The notes: a model not told the origin generated them from the letters alone. A stretch of 64,000 nt of DNA from Glaciecola blandensis (GCF_031846165.1 NZ_JAVRIE010000006.1:242576-306575); one strand, 5' to 3'; counted from the stretch's first letter, positions 51,501-59,702 are shown. Made by a program: numbers and translations.

Positions 51501-51881
51501 TTATACAACCACTGCTTGTGGTTGAGCGTCACCATACGCTAGGCTTGTTGCCCAAATAACTAGAATAACGGTAATTGAAGTTAAGATCCTACTCAGCATT
51601 TTATACTGAGTTTCATTGTTGCGCTTGTCATAGTGGTCAACAACATTCACTAACAAATTAACCACACCAAATACAAGCGCTGAGCCAAATACCCAAAGAG
51701 AGTAGCCAGTAAAGATAATGCCATCTGAAGCACCTCTTCCCGGCAAGTGAAATGAATCGCTCGTAAAACTAAGATAAGCGAAAGCAAGCAAAATGAGCGA
51801 CCAAAAAATATTGAATACTCGTTCCACTCCAGGGACATGGTTTGGCGTGTACTTTTCTAATTTAGTCATCTTTATAATCAT
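51501..51881 (-). CDS. Membrane protein of unknown function
   Basis: 126 residues (or 122 from MTKLEKY at 51869). Three hydrophobic helices (about 20-36, 56-76 and 95-113). No family recognised. Lies in the row of small minus-strand membrane genes. Confidence 0.6.
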   Translation of the reverse strand: MIIKMTKLEKYTPNHVPGVERVFNIFWSLILLAFAYLSFTSDSFHLPGRGASDGIIFTGYSLWVFGSALVFGVVNLLVNVVDHYDKRNNETQYKMLSRILTSITVILVIWATSLAYGDAQPQAVVV

Positions 51882-51912
51882 CCTGAAAAAAGTGAAGGTG
51901 AAGTATCAAGCG

Positions 51913-52131
51913 CTACAAGTTCTTCTGAACCATTTCCTTTATCTTCTGCGCCTTTTCAAAATGATCCAATTTATGCGTTTGTATCCACCAGCTAGCGGCT
52001 TCCATCAATAGCGCTGGGTTATCGTTTTTATTGGCAAAAAAGGCATAGAAAGAAAGACCGACATTATCTCCTTTACTGGCAATTTTCTTATTACAAACTT
52101 CGATAATTTTACTTCTTAGTTCTTGTCTCAT
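51913..52131 (-). CDS. Small soluble hypothetical protein (72 aa)
   Basis: Starts MRQELRSKIIEVCNKKIASKGD at 52131; a longer in-frame start overlaps the upstream gene and is less likely. Acidic and basic helical segments with AASWWIQTHKLDHFEKAQKIKEM. Family not recognised. Five bases downstream of the gene at 52136-52402, hence probably cotranscribed. Confidence 0.6.
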   Translation of the reverse strand: MRQELRSKIIEVCNKKIASKGDNVGLSFYAFFANKNDNPALLMEAASWWIQTHKLDHFEKAQKIKEMVQKNL

Positions 52132-52135
52132 TGAT

Positions 52136-52402
52136 CTATTCACCTTTGGTAATTGGCTTTTTCCAGCCAATAAATAAAACGTAAACACCTATCAAAGAAT
52201 TCGCAATTGGCGTCAATAGTAAAATCACGCCAAAGATACGCAACGACAGCGTAAACCACCTTGTAGTTAAACGATATTTAAAGGCCGCCATAGATATTAA
52301 TATAAGGGCAATAAGGTAGTGAAAAGACGAGACCATTTGTAGCACAATCTCTTGACTAATTTGCCCGGCCATCGTTCTTGGGTCAGCCTCACCATGAATC
52401 AC
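52136..52402 (-). CDS. Small membrane protein (88 aa)
   Basis: Two hydrophobic helices (about 23-43 and 55-80), starting MIHGEADPRTMAGQISQEIV. Not recognised. Part of the same short operon as 51913-52131. Confidence 0.6.
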   Translation of the reverse strand: MIHGEADPRTMAGQISQEIVLQMVSSFHYLIALILISMAAFKYRLTTRWFTLSLRIFGVILLLTPIANSLIGVYVLFIGWKKPITKGE

Positions 52403-52496
52403 CCCTTGCTAGAAAAGGCTTAACAAAACTGAATAGAGCGAGAAAAAATCAAGGACTGAAACAGCTAATAAGCAACAGCCGACAAGACCTAGTGTT

Positions 52497-52982
52497 TTAT
52501 CCATATTGAGCTTCTACTTGTAAATGAATCATAAAAAGGGTTTGTTCCGCTCTAATGGGCGCATCGAGCTCTTCAATTAAGATAGACCGAATATCATCCT
52601 GCTTTTCTTGGGCGAACGTTCCACCACTGATGAAATATAGAATGATGCCAACCATGCATAAGGTCAGGAGATAATTGATAGACGTTTTTAGAATATTTTT
52701 TTGCTGTGGGGAGTAAAGTTCATGCACAATTGCGTCATTAGGAGCATCCTTTAACGCTTCCACTGCAGCACCCTTTTTACCTGTTTCAGGTGCCGTAATA
52801 CGAACCGTTATAATAGTGCCCTCCTTGTGTAGTCGTTCATCATAGTCTTGGATAGCACTAAAAGGTAAATACCCATATCGTTCAGCCCCAAAATCTACAA
52901 AAGCGGCCGCTAGCATCGGCTCGATTCTTGTGATCCTAGCTTTGAATAAATTACCGGTGACAAACAACCCATCTGAACTCAT
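52497..52982 (-). CDS. RNase E/G S1-like domain joined to a membrane segment
   Basis: 161 residues. Residues about 8-80 (GNLFKARITRIEPMLAAAFVDFGAERYGYLPFSAI ... EGTIITVRITAPETGKKGAA) closely resemble the S1 RNA-binding region of RNase E/G, including the GNKGAA-like end. The catalytic DNase I-like and zinc-link regions are absent. Instead one helix at about 101-120 (INYLLTLCMVGIILYFISGG) and a charged tail follow. It may tether RNA at the membrane or be a remnant recruited to a new role. No ribonuclease activity expected. Confidence 0.7.
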   Translation of the reverse strand: MSSDGLFVTGNLFKARITRIEPMLAAAFVDFGAERYGYLPFSAIQDYDERLHKEGTIITVRITAPETGKKGAAVEALKDAPNDAIVHELYSPQQKNILKTSINYLLTLCMVGIILYFISGGTFAQEKQDDIRSILIEELDAPIRAEQTLFMIHLQVEAQYG

Positions 52983-53252
52983 CTTATCTCCCTATTATTT
53001 AACAATCGGCTCCAATGCACGTTTGAATAAACGAAGTCTTCAATCCTTCAAAATACGCTGTCGATAAACCGCAATATACCAGAATAACAATGCAATTAAA
53101 CATCTGGTTATCGCCGTTGCGTTGCCACCCCTATTGCCATCTGAATAGGGCCTTTATGATATTCGACATGACTAACAACAATCGCATATTCTTTGGCAAC
53201 TTTGGTCGAAACTTCACAAAATGACTATTTAGTTAAAATAGTCGCTTGATAG

Positions 53253-54569
53253 TCAATTTTTAACTTTTTTGTTTTTTAGATACTCAGCAACAACCTGATA
53301 CGCAGGCAATGATGTTGGATCAATCTTTGAGTTTTTGGCTGTCGGGAAAGAAGAAAACCTAACAATAACCATATCTGCAGCTGGATCTATATAGATAGTT
53401 TGACCATGGACGCCACGTGCCGCGTACGCGCCATGCTCGTTATGAAAAACCCACCACATGCTTTTATAGCTACCACCAGGGAGTGTATTGTATCCAGCTT
53501 TTGCAAAAGCAGTTTTATCTCCGCCTGCAATGATACTTTCAACGACCGTCTCAGGGAAAAGCGAACGACCGTTTAACTTGCCACGGTTTAACATTAAGGA
53601 TCCAATGCGCCCGAGATCTCTCAAACTTGCACTAAGCCCACCACCAGCAAACGGCATTCCTTTGGCATCAACAGTCATGTAACCGTCTTGTTCCGCGCCT
53701 ATTTTGCTCCAGATACGTTCTGAAAAAAGTTGCGCAACATCTTTTCCAGTAACACGAGCAATGATCCAACCCAGAGCATCGGTATTAATTGTTTTATATC
53801 CAAACGCTTCGCCATGAGAGCCCTCTTTTTTCACAGTTTGTAAATACTCAATATAACCATTCGGCCCTCTGTAATCCGCAGGTTTCGGTAGGGGACTTGC
53901 TGCCTTTGAGTATAGCCAGATATCAGCCTGTGGGTCTGAGTAGTCTTCGCTGTAATCCAATGCGCTTGTCATATCCATGATTTGTCGAACTGTCGCACTC
54001 CCAAACCCGCTGTCGCTTAACTCAGGAATGATCGAAGAAGCCGTCGCACCTTCATCAAGCTTACCTTCTGCAACGAGGATTTCTGCAATTAAACCGGTGA
54101 GCGATTTAGTCATCGACATAGCGGCGTGTTTGCCATTCTCCTCTAAACAACCAAAGTACTTTTCATATACTATTTGGCCCTTATGTAAAATAAGAATTCC
54201 ATCAGTATAATTTGCTAGGAGTGATTCATTCCATGTCATTTCGTGCTCACTTCCAAGGGGTTTGAACGTCAATGAATCGATATTTTTATCTATATCGTAA
54301 TTGAGAGAGGATGGCGCACCAATCCCTCGACTTACCTGCTTTGTAGGCATCAACTGTCGAATATGACAAACAGTCCATCGTAATTTGGGAAAGCTAAAAA
54401 AATCTGACTCTGGTTGCATAATGAGTTTATTTGACGACGGAGGAAAACCAACCATCCAATCCATTTTCTTTGGATCTGACTCGGTAGCACTTAAGCCCGA
54501 AAAGGCGCGATCACTAGCGCCACTAAAGTGACTAAACATTAATATAATTAATACAAGTGTGACTTTCAT
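53253..54569 (-). CDS. Exported serine hydrolase, class C beta-lactamase/6-aminohexanoate-dimer hydrolase-like
   Basis: 438 residues from the ATG at 54569 (GGGAGT upstream). Signal peptide LVLIILMFSHFSGA. The penicillin-binding fold shows the S-x-x-K nucleophile motif in AAMSMTKSLTGL, the Y-x-N-like YKTINTDALGW, and the late VHGQTIYIDPAADMVIVRFSS, where HGQ replaces KTG. Members such as NylB hydrolyse amide or ester bonds of small molecules. Antibiotic resistance cannot be inferred. Confidence 0.85.
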   Translation of the reverse strand: MKVTLVLIILMFSHFSGASDRAFSGLSATESDPKKMDWMVGFPPSSNKLIMQPESDFFSFPKLRWTVCHIRQLMPTKQVSRGIGAPSSLNYDIDKNIDSLTFKPLGSEHEMTWNESLLANYTDGILILHKGQIVYEKYFGCLEENGKHAAMSMTKSLTGLIAEILVAEGKLDEGATASSIIPELSDSGFGSATVRQIMDMTSALDYSEDYSDPQADIWLYSKAASPLPKPADYRGPNGYIEYLQTVKKEGSHGEAFGYKTINTDALGWIIARVTGKDVAQLFSERIWSKIGAEQDGYMTVDAKGMPFAGGGLSASLRDLGRIGSLMLNRGKLNGRSLFPETVVESIIAGGDKTAFAKAGYNTLPGGSYKSMWWVFHNEHGAYAARGVHGQTIYIDPAADMVIVRFSSFPTAKNSKIDPTSLPAYQVVAEYLKNKKVKN

Positions 54570-54641
54570 TGTTATGACTCCCAAACATTCACTAAATCGA
54601 TCGACTAATGTCTCAGCGAAAAAACAGACCCATTTTTTATT

Positions 54642-55046
54642 TTAATTACGCGGCATATTGCTTAATGAGTATATCGACAAAAACACCAACGCTGTCGAAA
54701 TACCATAACTAAAAGCTAATATGTCCCAATATCCGCTGCCAAGCATAAACAGCCCTGGTGCAATAGCGAGAGCTAAAGCGAGACTTTGCTGAGTCTTTTT
54801 TTGTTTTTTAAGCATAAAAACAACCGGACTGATTGCAATCATGCTATACGTCAGCCCGCCAAAAAATAAGAAGCTGCCGACACTTAATGCATTGTCCGCA
54901 ATCGAACTCATCCCTTCAGCAGCGTCACTTTGTTTTTGCCAAAAAACCAAGAACGCAACAATAAAGGAAGTAATCGCGCCCGCGACATTGCTCAGCACAA
55001 TGGCCTGCAAATACCCAAATACACCGCTAAATTTAGGTTTATTCAT
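54642..55046 (-). CDS. Membrane protein of unknown function
   Basis: 134 residues from MNKPKFSG at 55046 (a longer start at 55091 is less likely). Four hydrophobic helices (about 11-31, 51-72, 85-101 and 105-125). No family recognised. Confidence 0.6.
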   Translation of the reverse strand: MNKPKFSGVFGYLQAIVLSNVAGAITSFIVAFLVFWQKQSDAAEGMSSIADNALSVGSFLFFGGLTYSMIAISPVVFMLKKQKKTQQSLALALAIAPGLFMLGSGYWDILAFSYGISTALVFLSIYSLSNMPRN

Positions 55047-55147
55047 TTTCTTATCTGCCTTATTCCAATATAGCCGTTTGGCATTCCCCAATGCATGCTT
55101 GAACTATACGGTGATATTAGCTGTTTGGCATTGCTTATCTGACGGTT

Positions 55148-55363
55148 TTAATTGAACGATATGTCAATTTTGGTTTCTGACTGTGAAGCTAACTCCAACA
55201 CTTCATCGTAAGTTAAACCATCTAACTTTTTGCTTAAAATATCATAGTTCATGCTTTGCAATTCAGGGTTCAAGACAACTGCTAAGGCTGTGTCTACGTC
55301 TGATAACTGTATCTGCATAAGTGAACCGATAAACATAAGCGAGTTTAAGAGAGCCCGACTCAA
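55148..55363 (-). CDS. Small hypothetical protein downstream of a GNAT gene
   Basis: Up to 71 residues (TTG at 55363); internal Met codons at 55336 and 55318 may be the start. Acidic and soluble, with DYDILSKK-like LDGLTYDEVLELASQSETKIDISFN. Not recognised. It begins 3 bases after the GNAT stop. Confidence 0.5.
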   Translation of the reverse strand: MSRALLNSLMFIGSLMQIQLSDVDTALAVVLNPELQSMNYDILSKKLDGLTYDEVLELASQSETKIDISFN

Positions 55364-55366
55364 TCG

Positions 55367-55858
55367 TTAAATAGCTAACTTAGCAAATATATGATTGTCG
55401 AAAAACACTCCGTTCTTAAATATCGCTTTCTTTAATACTGCCTCTTGGCTAAACCCTGATTTTAACAATAACGCCATTGATGGCTTATTGTCAGAGAATA
55501 CTGCGGCAAACAAACGCACGATATCTGTATTTGAAAAAACAAACTCTGTCATTTGCTGAATGGCCGAGCGTGTTATTCCTTTACGCCAATATTCTTGAGC
55601 CAACCAGTAACCAATTTCTCCTGACTTTTCATATTCAAAATCCCCGCGGTTTACACCTATACAACCAACTAAAATACCGTTGAACGAAATGGCTTTAATT
55701 AAATCACCTTTGCTGCCTTCATTTATCCACCAATCAGCATCTTCAGGCGTATAAGGGGAGGGTATTTTTGTTGACAGAAACTCAGTGACAGACTCGTTAT
55801 TAAGAATACTTGTGAGCCTATCTTTATCGTCTTCGGTAAAGTTTCGAAGTGACACCAT
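55367..55858 (-). CDS. GNAT acetyltransferase, ribosomal-protein-acetylating type (RimJ/RimL-like)
   Basis: 163 residues from the ATG at 55858 (AAGGAAG upstream). VSLRNFTEDDKDRLTSILNNESVTEFLSTKIPSPYTPEDADWWI, then GEIGYWLAQEYWRKGITRSAIQQMTEFVF (CoA-binding) and LFAAVFSDNKPSMALLLKSGFSQEAVLKKAIFKNGVFFD, the classic Acetyltransf_3 layout. Substrate unknown: ribosomal proteins or small molecules. Confidence 0.88.
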   Translation of the reverse strand: MVSLRNFTEDDKDRLTSILNNESVTEFLSTKIPSPYTPEDADWWINEGSKGDLIKAISFNGILVGCIGVNRGDFEYEKSGEIGYWLAQEYWRKGITRSAIQQMTEFVFSNTDIVRLFAAVFSDNKPSMALLLKSGFSQEAVLKKAIFKNGVFFDNHIFAKLAI

Positions 55859-55966
55859 ATATCTTCCTTGATTTAAAATAGCCTGCGCCATAAGAAGTAT
55901 GCACCATATGCAAGCTAGGGCGATGCGAACAACCGTTAATAGCAGCGGTTTTTAGTGAGTTCGAAC

Positions 55967-56161
55967 TTATAGCTCTTTCTTCATGATGCCAGCGAACTCA
56001 AGGCCACCTTCCAACTCACGAAAATCTACATTGACCAGTTCCCAACCCTCATTTCCGAGAAGATTCAAGTACTCTTCGACATCACTACGTTGTCTGCCTT
56101 TGAATAGACCCGCAGATTCAACATCTCGTGTATCGACAACTTTGTATTGATACTTTTTCAT
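55967..56161 (-). CDS. DUF4177 domain protein
   Basis: 64 residues. MKKYQYKVVDTRD ... VEEYLNLLGNEGWELVNVDFRE ... FAGIMKKE is the DUF4177 pattern (a short beta-beta-alpha fold). Function unknown. Its start borders the degenerate leader repeat at 56170-56280. Confidence 0.8.
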   Translation of the reverse strand: MKKYQYKVVDTRDVESAGLFKGRQRSDVEEYLNLLGNEGWELVNVDFRELEGGLEFAGIMKKEL

Positions 56162-56169
56162 AATTTTTC

Positions 56170-56280
56170 CTTTTGAGAATCACTTGGATAAAACAGTACC
56201 CGTTTATTGCGGGTACTGCAAATGATGGCTGGGAGCGGAGGGTAAATTCAGCTCGCGAACTCGAAAGTCACTCATCAGCA
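56170..56280. repeat. Degenerate copy of the cassette leader
   Basis: Diverged version of the leader that follows the attC-like sites further right: it keeps GATAAAACAGTACCCGTTT, TGATGGCTGG and GCTCGCGAACTCGAAAG in the same order. The palindromic part is not visible here. Confidence 0.55.
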
Positions 56281-56289
56281 TCATAAAAA

Positions 56290-56613
56290 TTACATGTCTT
56301 TAGTTCGCATTAGCTCTGTTATTTTCTGTTTGATGATTTGTTGTTCAACCCTTTTTTGAATTAAACCTAAGACGACATAAACCAAGCCGTAAACAACACC
56401 AAGTACAATCGGAAAGTCGATGTTTGTAAAATCCTCTGAAAATGACGCAACAATAAAAGCGATAACTATCGCAACCAATGTGCAAGCGTAACCTACAAAG
56501 CGCATACTCAACTTCGCTTGTTCTTTTGCCTTATCTATTAACCCAAACGTTTTTGCGGTTGGTTCATTTATCAATTCAGGAAACTGTTCTAACATCCATT
56601 CTGTATATCGCAT
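56290..56613 (-). CDS. Hypothetical membrane protein (2 TM)
   Basis: 107 residues from MRYTEWMLEQFPEL at 56613 (GGGAGT upstream). Two hydrophobic helices (about 37-58 and 68-85) and a basic tail. Not recognised. It sits between two degenerate cassette boundaries. Confidence 0.65.
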   Translation of the reverse strand: MRYTEWMLEQFPELINEPTAKTFGLIDKAKEQAKLSMRFVGYACTLVAIVIAFIVASFSEDFTNIDFPIVLGVVYGLVYVVLGLIQKRVEQQIIKQKITELMRTKDM

Positions 56614-56639
56614 CTTTGCTACTCCCTTGAATCTAATGC

Positions 56640-56787
56640 TGATTGCGTTTGTAATGCTCGATTGTGTTATCAATGGAGGGCGTTTAAGCGTTTGTTATTT
56701 GCCTTGAATTTATGGCGCTGTTGATAACACATTCCATGTTTCCTTGCGGTAACTATCCTGGAAAGAAAGAACTTCCCAAATATTTTC
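56640..56787. repeat. Remnant of an attC-like site and leader
   Basis: GGAGGGCGTTTAAGCG-TTTGTTATTTG matches the 3' half of the attC-like palindromes, and GATAACACATTCCATGTTTCCTTGCGGTAAC matches (in part) the start of the leader. The 5' arm is missing and the leader is truncated to about 90 bases. It marks an old cassette junction. Confidence 0.6.
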
Positions 56788-57111
56788 TTAGTGCAAGTTT
56801 GTACAAACAACCCTAATACCTTTGTCTCCGCGACCTTCCCATCCCAACAATTCAACATCTCCATTTGGGACTCCCGCACTTTCGCACAAGCCTCTAGCAA
56901 CAACTTCTTCAAGCGCAAAACCAGACAATAGCGATACTTTATCTTCAGTACTGATTGCCATTTTTGTTAATTCAGAAAACTTTCCCCAGCCTACGGTAAC
57001 GATGTAAGAGTTAGGCCCTTGCTCCATAACATATACTCTATCTTTAATTGAAGGAAGCAGTGAACAGCTTGGAAGAATGACTGCAAAAACTAAAGTTGAA
57101 AAAAGTCTCAT
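56788..57111 (-). CDS. Hypothetical small lipoprotein
   Basis: 107 residues from the ATG at 57111. Lipobox VILPSC (Cys16). The mature part includes KDRVYVMEQGPNSYIVTVGWGKFSELTKMA, LEEVVARGLCESAG and GWEGRGDKGIRVVCTN. Family not recognised. Confidence 0.68.
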   Translation of the reverse strand: MRLFSTLVFAVILPSCSLLPSIKDRVYVMEQGPNSYIVTVGWGKFSELTKMAISTEDKVSLLSGFALEEVVARGLCESAGVPNGDVELLGWEGRGDKGIRVVCTNLH

Positions 57112-57200
57112 CAACACAAACCTAACACTTTAAGAAAGTGGTTTGATTGTACTTTTTCGGCAAACCTATCTTCATGTTATCGTTGTGGACCTTTGACTGT

Positions 57201-57707
57201 TTAGCGCTCAGAGTTTGACCTGCTATTCTCGCTTTGTTGATTTAATAATTGGGATATTTTTTCTTTTTCCCATTTTTCACCAAATGGCTGAAATACGATA
57301 AATGCGTAGCCAGCAATGATGGCAAAAAAGGATAGAAATACGACAATCAACGGTCCTAAATTCTCTCCTCCGTTGTAGTTGGGCAACATTAAAAGAAGAA
57401 ATATCCCAACTAGAAATGCAGAAAGTGCATAAAAATATTTGATAGATTTCACTCTCTCTCGAGCTTCACGTTGTTGAGATTGGTCTATGGAAGTGACCTC
57501 GTTTTCTTTTATCGGTGTTTGCTTACCACGAGCTATTGCATCTATCAGCTCATCTGTTGAAATTTCAAAAACTGACGCTAAAGATTTCAGAGTTTCTATC
57601 CCAACGCTTTCCCCTTTTTCTACCCTTTGGATAGTTCTTACATTTAAATCACTTAACTGCGCCAACTCTTCTTGGGACCATCTTTTTTCTAGTCTCAGTA
57701 ATTTCAT
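57201..57707 (-). CDS. XRE-family regulator with a membrane domain
   Basis: 168 residues. Residues 1-60 form a HTH_3 domain (LRLEKRWSQEELAQLSDLNVRTIQRVEKGESVGIETLKSLASVFEIS). After a hydrophilic linker, two membrane helices follow (about 92-110 and 118-138). Such HTH-2TM proteins are membrane-bound regulators. A dyad at 57757-57796, just upstream, is its probable autoregulatory site. Confidence 0.83.
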   Translation of the reverse strand: MKLLRLEKRWSQEELAQLSDLNVRTIQRVEKGESVGIETLKSLASVFEISTDELIDAIARGKQTPIKENEVTSIDQSQQREARERVKSIKYFYALSAFLVGIFLLLMLPNYNGGENLGPLIVVFLSFFAIIAGYAFIVFQPFGEKWEKEKISQLLNQQSENSRSNSER

Positions 57708-57756
57708 AGATATCGCCTTGCCTTATAGATTGCTACTAACTATATACCACTGGCTT

Positions 57757-57796
57757 CCTGTCGGTAATGACAAACAGACGACAAAAAGCCGACAGG
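57757..57796. promoter_or_regulatory. Inverted repeat upstream of the XRE-membrane regulator
   Basis: CCTGTCGG (57757-57764) and CCGACAGG (57789-57796) are exact inverted copies 24 bases apart, with extra GACA/GACGACA motifs between. Position fits an operator for the regulator. Confidence 0.5.
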
Positions 57797-57810
57797 CATT
57801 AAGTTTGCAC

Positions 57811-58089
57811 TTATAAATCACTCTCTTTAGTCTGAATCGAATTTGTGACCTTTAATCTAAAAGTCTCTTCTAATGATACTAATATAGCCAAAAAGCCAGA
57901 CAGTAATAGACCCAAGATTGCGTAAGGCAGCATGAGCGCACCAGTAACAGGAATCAAACCAACATTAGCAAATACCACTATCACTAGCGATATGGCCAGT
58001 ATAATGTAGCTTATCACTGTAACTACTTTGATCACGTTGACTAGAGAGCTCAAATTTTTGGATTTAAGATCCTTATAAGGCATTTCCAT
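57811..58089 (-). CDS. Hypothetical membrane protein (2 TM)
   Basis: 92 residues. Two hydrophobic helices (about 22-43 and 46-69) and a short polar tail. Start MEMPYKD at 58089, or two codons later. Not recognised. Confidence 0.6.
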   Translation of the reverse strand: MEMPYKDLKSKNLSSLVNVIKVVTVISYIILAISLVIVVFANVGLIPVTGALMLPYAILGLLLSGFLAILVSLEETFRLKVTNSIQTKESDL

Positions 58090-58194
58090 ATCTTTTCTTT
58101 TTCCTTTTATTTTAAGACTTGCTGCTAAGACAATAGATAGCAGTCATTACATTTTTCATCCATATAAGCGACACGATACTTATAGACACCATCG

Positions 58195-58285
58195 CCATGA
58201 TTGAGTCAGTGAGTGAGTAGTATATTGTGTAGCGAAGCGAAACCGAACAATCTTAGAAAAGCCCGATTTTAATCGCTTGTTATGT
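58195..58285. repeat. Degenerate attC-like site
   Basis: Contains GCGAAGCGAAACCGA and ATCGCTTGTTATGTT, which match the inner and right-end blocks of the attC-like palindromes further on. The left arm is poorly preserved and no leader follows, so this is a weak call based on position and partial similarity. Confidence 0.4.
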
Positions 58286-58305
58286 TTACACACTACCAAT
58301 GGTAA

Positions 58306-58467
58306 TTATTGCGCTCCTGCAGACATACCAACAATTTTGTGGCATTCAGGGCAACAAAATACCCTATTTACACTAAACCAACCACGATTAACCTCCACGA
58401 GTTTATCCAACTCTTTTTCACAGTGTGGACATATAGGTTTAATTTTTTCTTTAACTATCTCGACCAT
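58306..58467 (-). CDS. Small zinc-ribbon protein (53 aa)
   Basis: 53 codons: MVEIVKEKIKPICPHCEKEL ... GWFSVNRVFCCPECHKIVG ... AGAQ. Two CxxC pairs (CPHC and CPEC) form a probable zinc ribbon. TGGAG precedes the ATG at 58467. It is flanked by attC-like sites and looks like a cassette gene. Nucleic-acid or protein binding possible; family not recognised. Confidence 0.7.
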   Translation of the reverse strand: MVEIVKEKIKPICPHCEKELDKLVEVNRGWFSVNRVFCCPECHKIVGMSAGAQ

Positions 58468-58520
58468 TAAAAACTCCACTTATTAGGGAAATAAACATTT
58501 ACTAAATTGAGCGATAAATA

Positions 58521-58898
58521 TTAGCTCTCGACACCATATCTGCTACCAATTTTCCATCCAAACCAGCCACCAATAATATAGTAAATTGGCAAACCCATGA
58601 AAGCGATGCCTAACCCAATATTTGTGCCTTCACCTCCACTGCCAATATGAGGTACAACATAAATACTGCCGTACACTATTGCTGTGACTAAAACACAAGC
58701 GACAGACGCACCTATCATATTGCTGTTAACTGCACCTGACTTTTTTATCAAACCATATAACCCAATCAATACAAAAGGCAATCCAGGCAGCAATCCCCAG
58801 TATAGAATCGAATTTTTACCACCATCAAGTGCATAAACTAACGCTGATAAACACAGTCCTAAAACGATGATAATACTGCGAGTAAAAAACCTACTCAT
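58521..58898 (-). CDS. Hypothetical membrane protein of a cassette
   Basis: 125 residues from MSRFFTRS at 58898; a longer frame runs on into the repeat and is rejected. Four hydrophobic helices (about 7-24, 30-49, 62-82 and 94-113). Function unknown. The attC-like repeat starts 8 bases upstream of its start. Confidence 0.65.
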   Translation of the reverse strand: MSRFFTRSIIIVLGLCLSALVYALDGGKNSILYWGLLPGLPFVLIGLYGLIKKSGAVNSNMIGASVACVLVTAIVYGSIYVVPHIGSGGEGTNIGLGIAFMGLPIYYIIGGWFGWKIGSRYGVES

Positions 58899-58905
58899 AC
58901 CTAAA

Positions 58906-59180
58906 ACACCCCAAAGAAAGAGCAGCATTGCATGCAGCCGCACGTAATGATGTCCCAGCAACCGAAGGGAGTGAGTTGATGCGATTGTTATGTTGCTTGG
59001 ATTTATTGAGGTTTTGATAAAACATTCCATGTTTCCTTGAGATAACCATTTAAGTAAAACAATACTCGTTTGGCGTTGATACAGCAACTGATGGTTAGTA
59101 GCGTGGACCAAACAACCAATGCTCGCGAACCTGAAAATACCTTATTAAAAACAGATGAGGGTGACTCTTGAAAGAACGAG
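58906..59180. repeat. attC-like site 1 (58906-58996) plus conserved leader (58997-59180)
   Basis: The palindrome GCAGCATTGCATGC / GCACGTAATGATGTCCC is followed by AGCAACCGAAGGGAG and the right end TGCGATTGTTATG. Its left end is degenerate (ACACCCCAAAGAAAG instead of GCATAAC). The leader runs from TTGATAAAACATTCCATG to GACTCTTGAAAGAACGAG and is about 80 percent alike by eye to the other four. Confidence 0.7.
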
Positions 59181-59193
59181 CCAAATAAGAATG

Positions 59194-59490
59194 TTAATTT
59201 TTGGCTCTGTTTATCCAATAATTGGGTTCTTGATGATTGCAAGCTATTGCAATAACCAAAATCAAATCTACTCTAATTTGATAAATCACTGAATAGGGAA
59301 AACGATTGAGTAAGCAGCGATGCATTCGCTGTCCGAATTTCTGCCAAGCTTCAGGGTTATGTTGAATTCGACTCAAAGTGGATTTTATCTCGGCAATAAA
59401 CCGACTGCCCAAACCCTTTTGAATGTCTTCATAATATTCGAAAGCATCATCTAGTTCAGCTTCTGCAAGGTCTAAAAAATCTATTTTTAT
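59194..59490 (-). pseudogene. RelE/ParE-type toxin gene with lost ATG (ATA) start
   Basis: The reading frame from 59490 encodes IKIDFLDLAEAELDDAFEYYEDIQKGLGSRF and continues to RCLLNRFPYSVIYQIRVDLILVIAIACNHQEPNYW, a full-length RelE/ParE toxin (about 98 codons). The antitoxin stop and the expected start overlap as TAATA where TAATG is usual, so the ATG seems to have become ATA. The next possible start is TTG at 59412, which would remove the first helix. The toxin may be silenced or poorly initiated. Confidence 0.7.
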
Positions 59491-59702
59491 TAGTACTTTG
59501 CAAAAACATCTACCGCCGATTTTGATCCGACCCGCTTATCATCATAAGCGCTTATTCTATCTTCAGACTCTGCGGACCAAATTGCGTTTATTCTTTCATT
59601 TGGTGCATCTAAACTTTCTAGTAACTTCTCAACTAGAGCGACTCTCTCGTTCGTTGATAATGAGAGTGCACCATCAACCAAATCTTCAACTGCATTAGAC
59701 AT
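59490..59702 (-). CDS. Addiction-module antitoxin of the stable_TIGR02574 type
   Basis: 70 residues from the ATG at 59702 (AGGAG upstream). NAVEDLVDGALSLSTNERVALVEKLLESLD and IWSAESEDRISAYDDKRVGSKSAVDVFAKY match the small addiction-module protein family that pairs with RelE/ParE toxins. Its stop overlaps the mutated toxin start. Confidence 0.85.
   Translation of the reverse strand: MSNAVEDLVDGALSLSTNERVALVEKLLESLDAPNERINAIWSAESEDRISAYDDKRVGSKSAVDVFAKY

Noticed and set aside
53223..53243. GACTATTT/AAATAGTC hairpin downstream of the serine hydrolase gene
   Set aside because: A stem exists, but it is AT-rich and not followed by a T run in the direction of transcription, so I do not call it a terminator.
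53253..54569. Antibiotic-resistance beta-lactamase
   Set aside because: The third active-site motif is HGQ rather than KTG and the protein resembles amide/ester hydrolases such as NylB; resistance cannot be claimed.
56670..56918. 82-codon minus-strand frame ending ...KHGMCYQQRHKFKANNKRLNALH
   Set aside because: Its end is the translation of the attC-like/leader remnant and the rest is a shadow of the lipoprotein gene.
58899..59242. Long N-terminal extension of the membrane protein at 58521-58898 and frame 59003-59242
   Set aside because: Both run through the repeat; the ATG at 58898 is the sensible start and the other frame is part of the leader.
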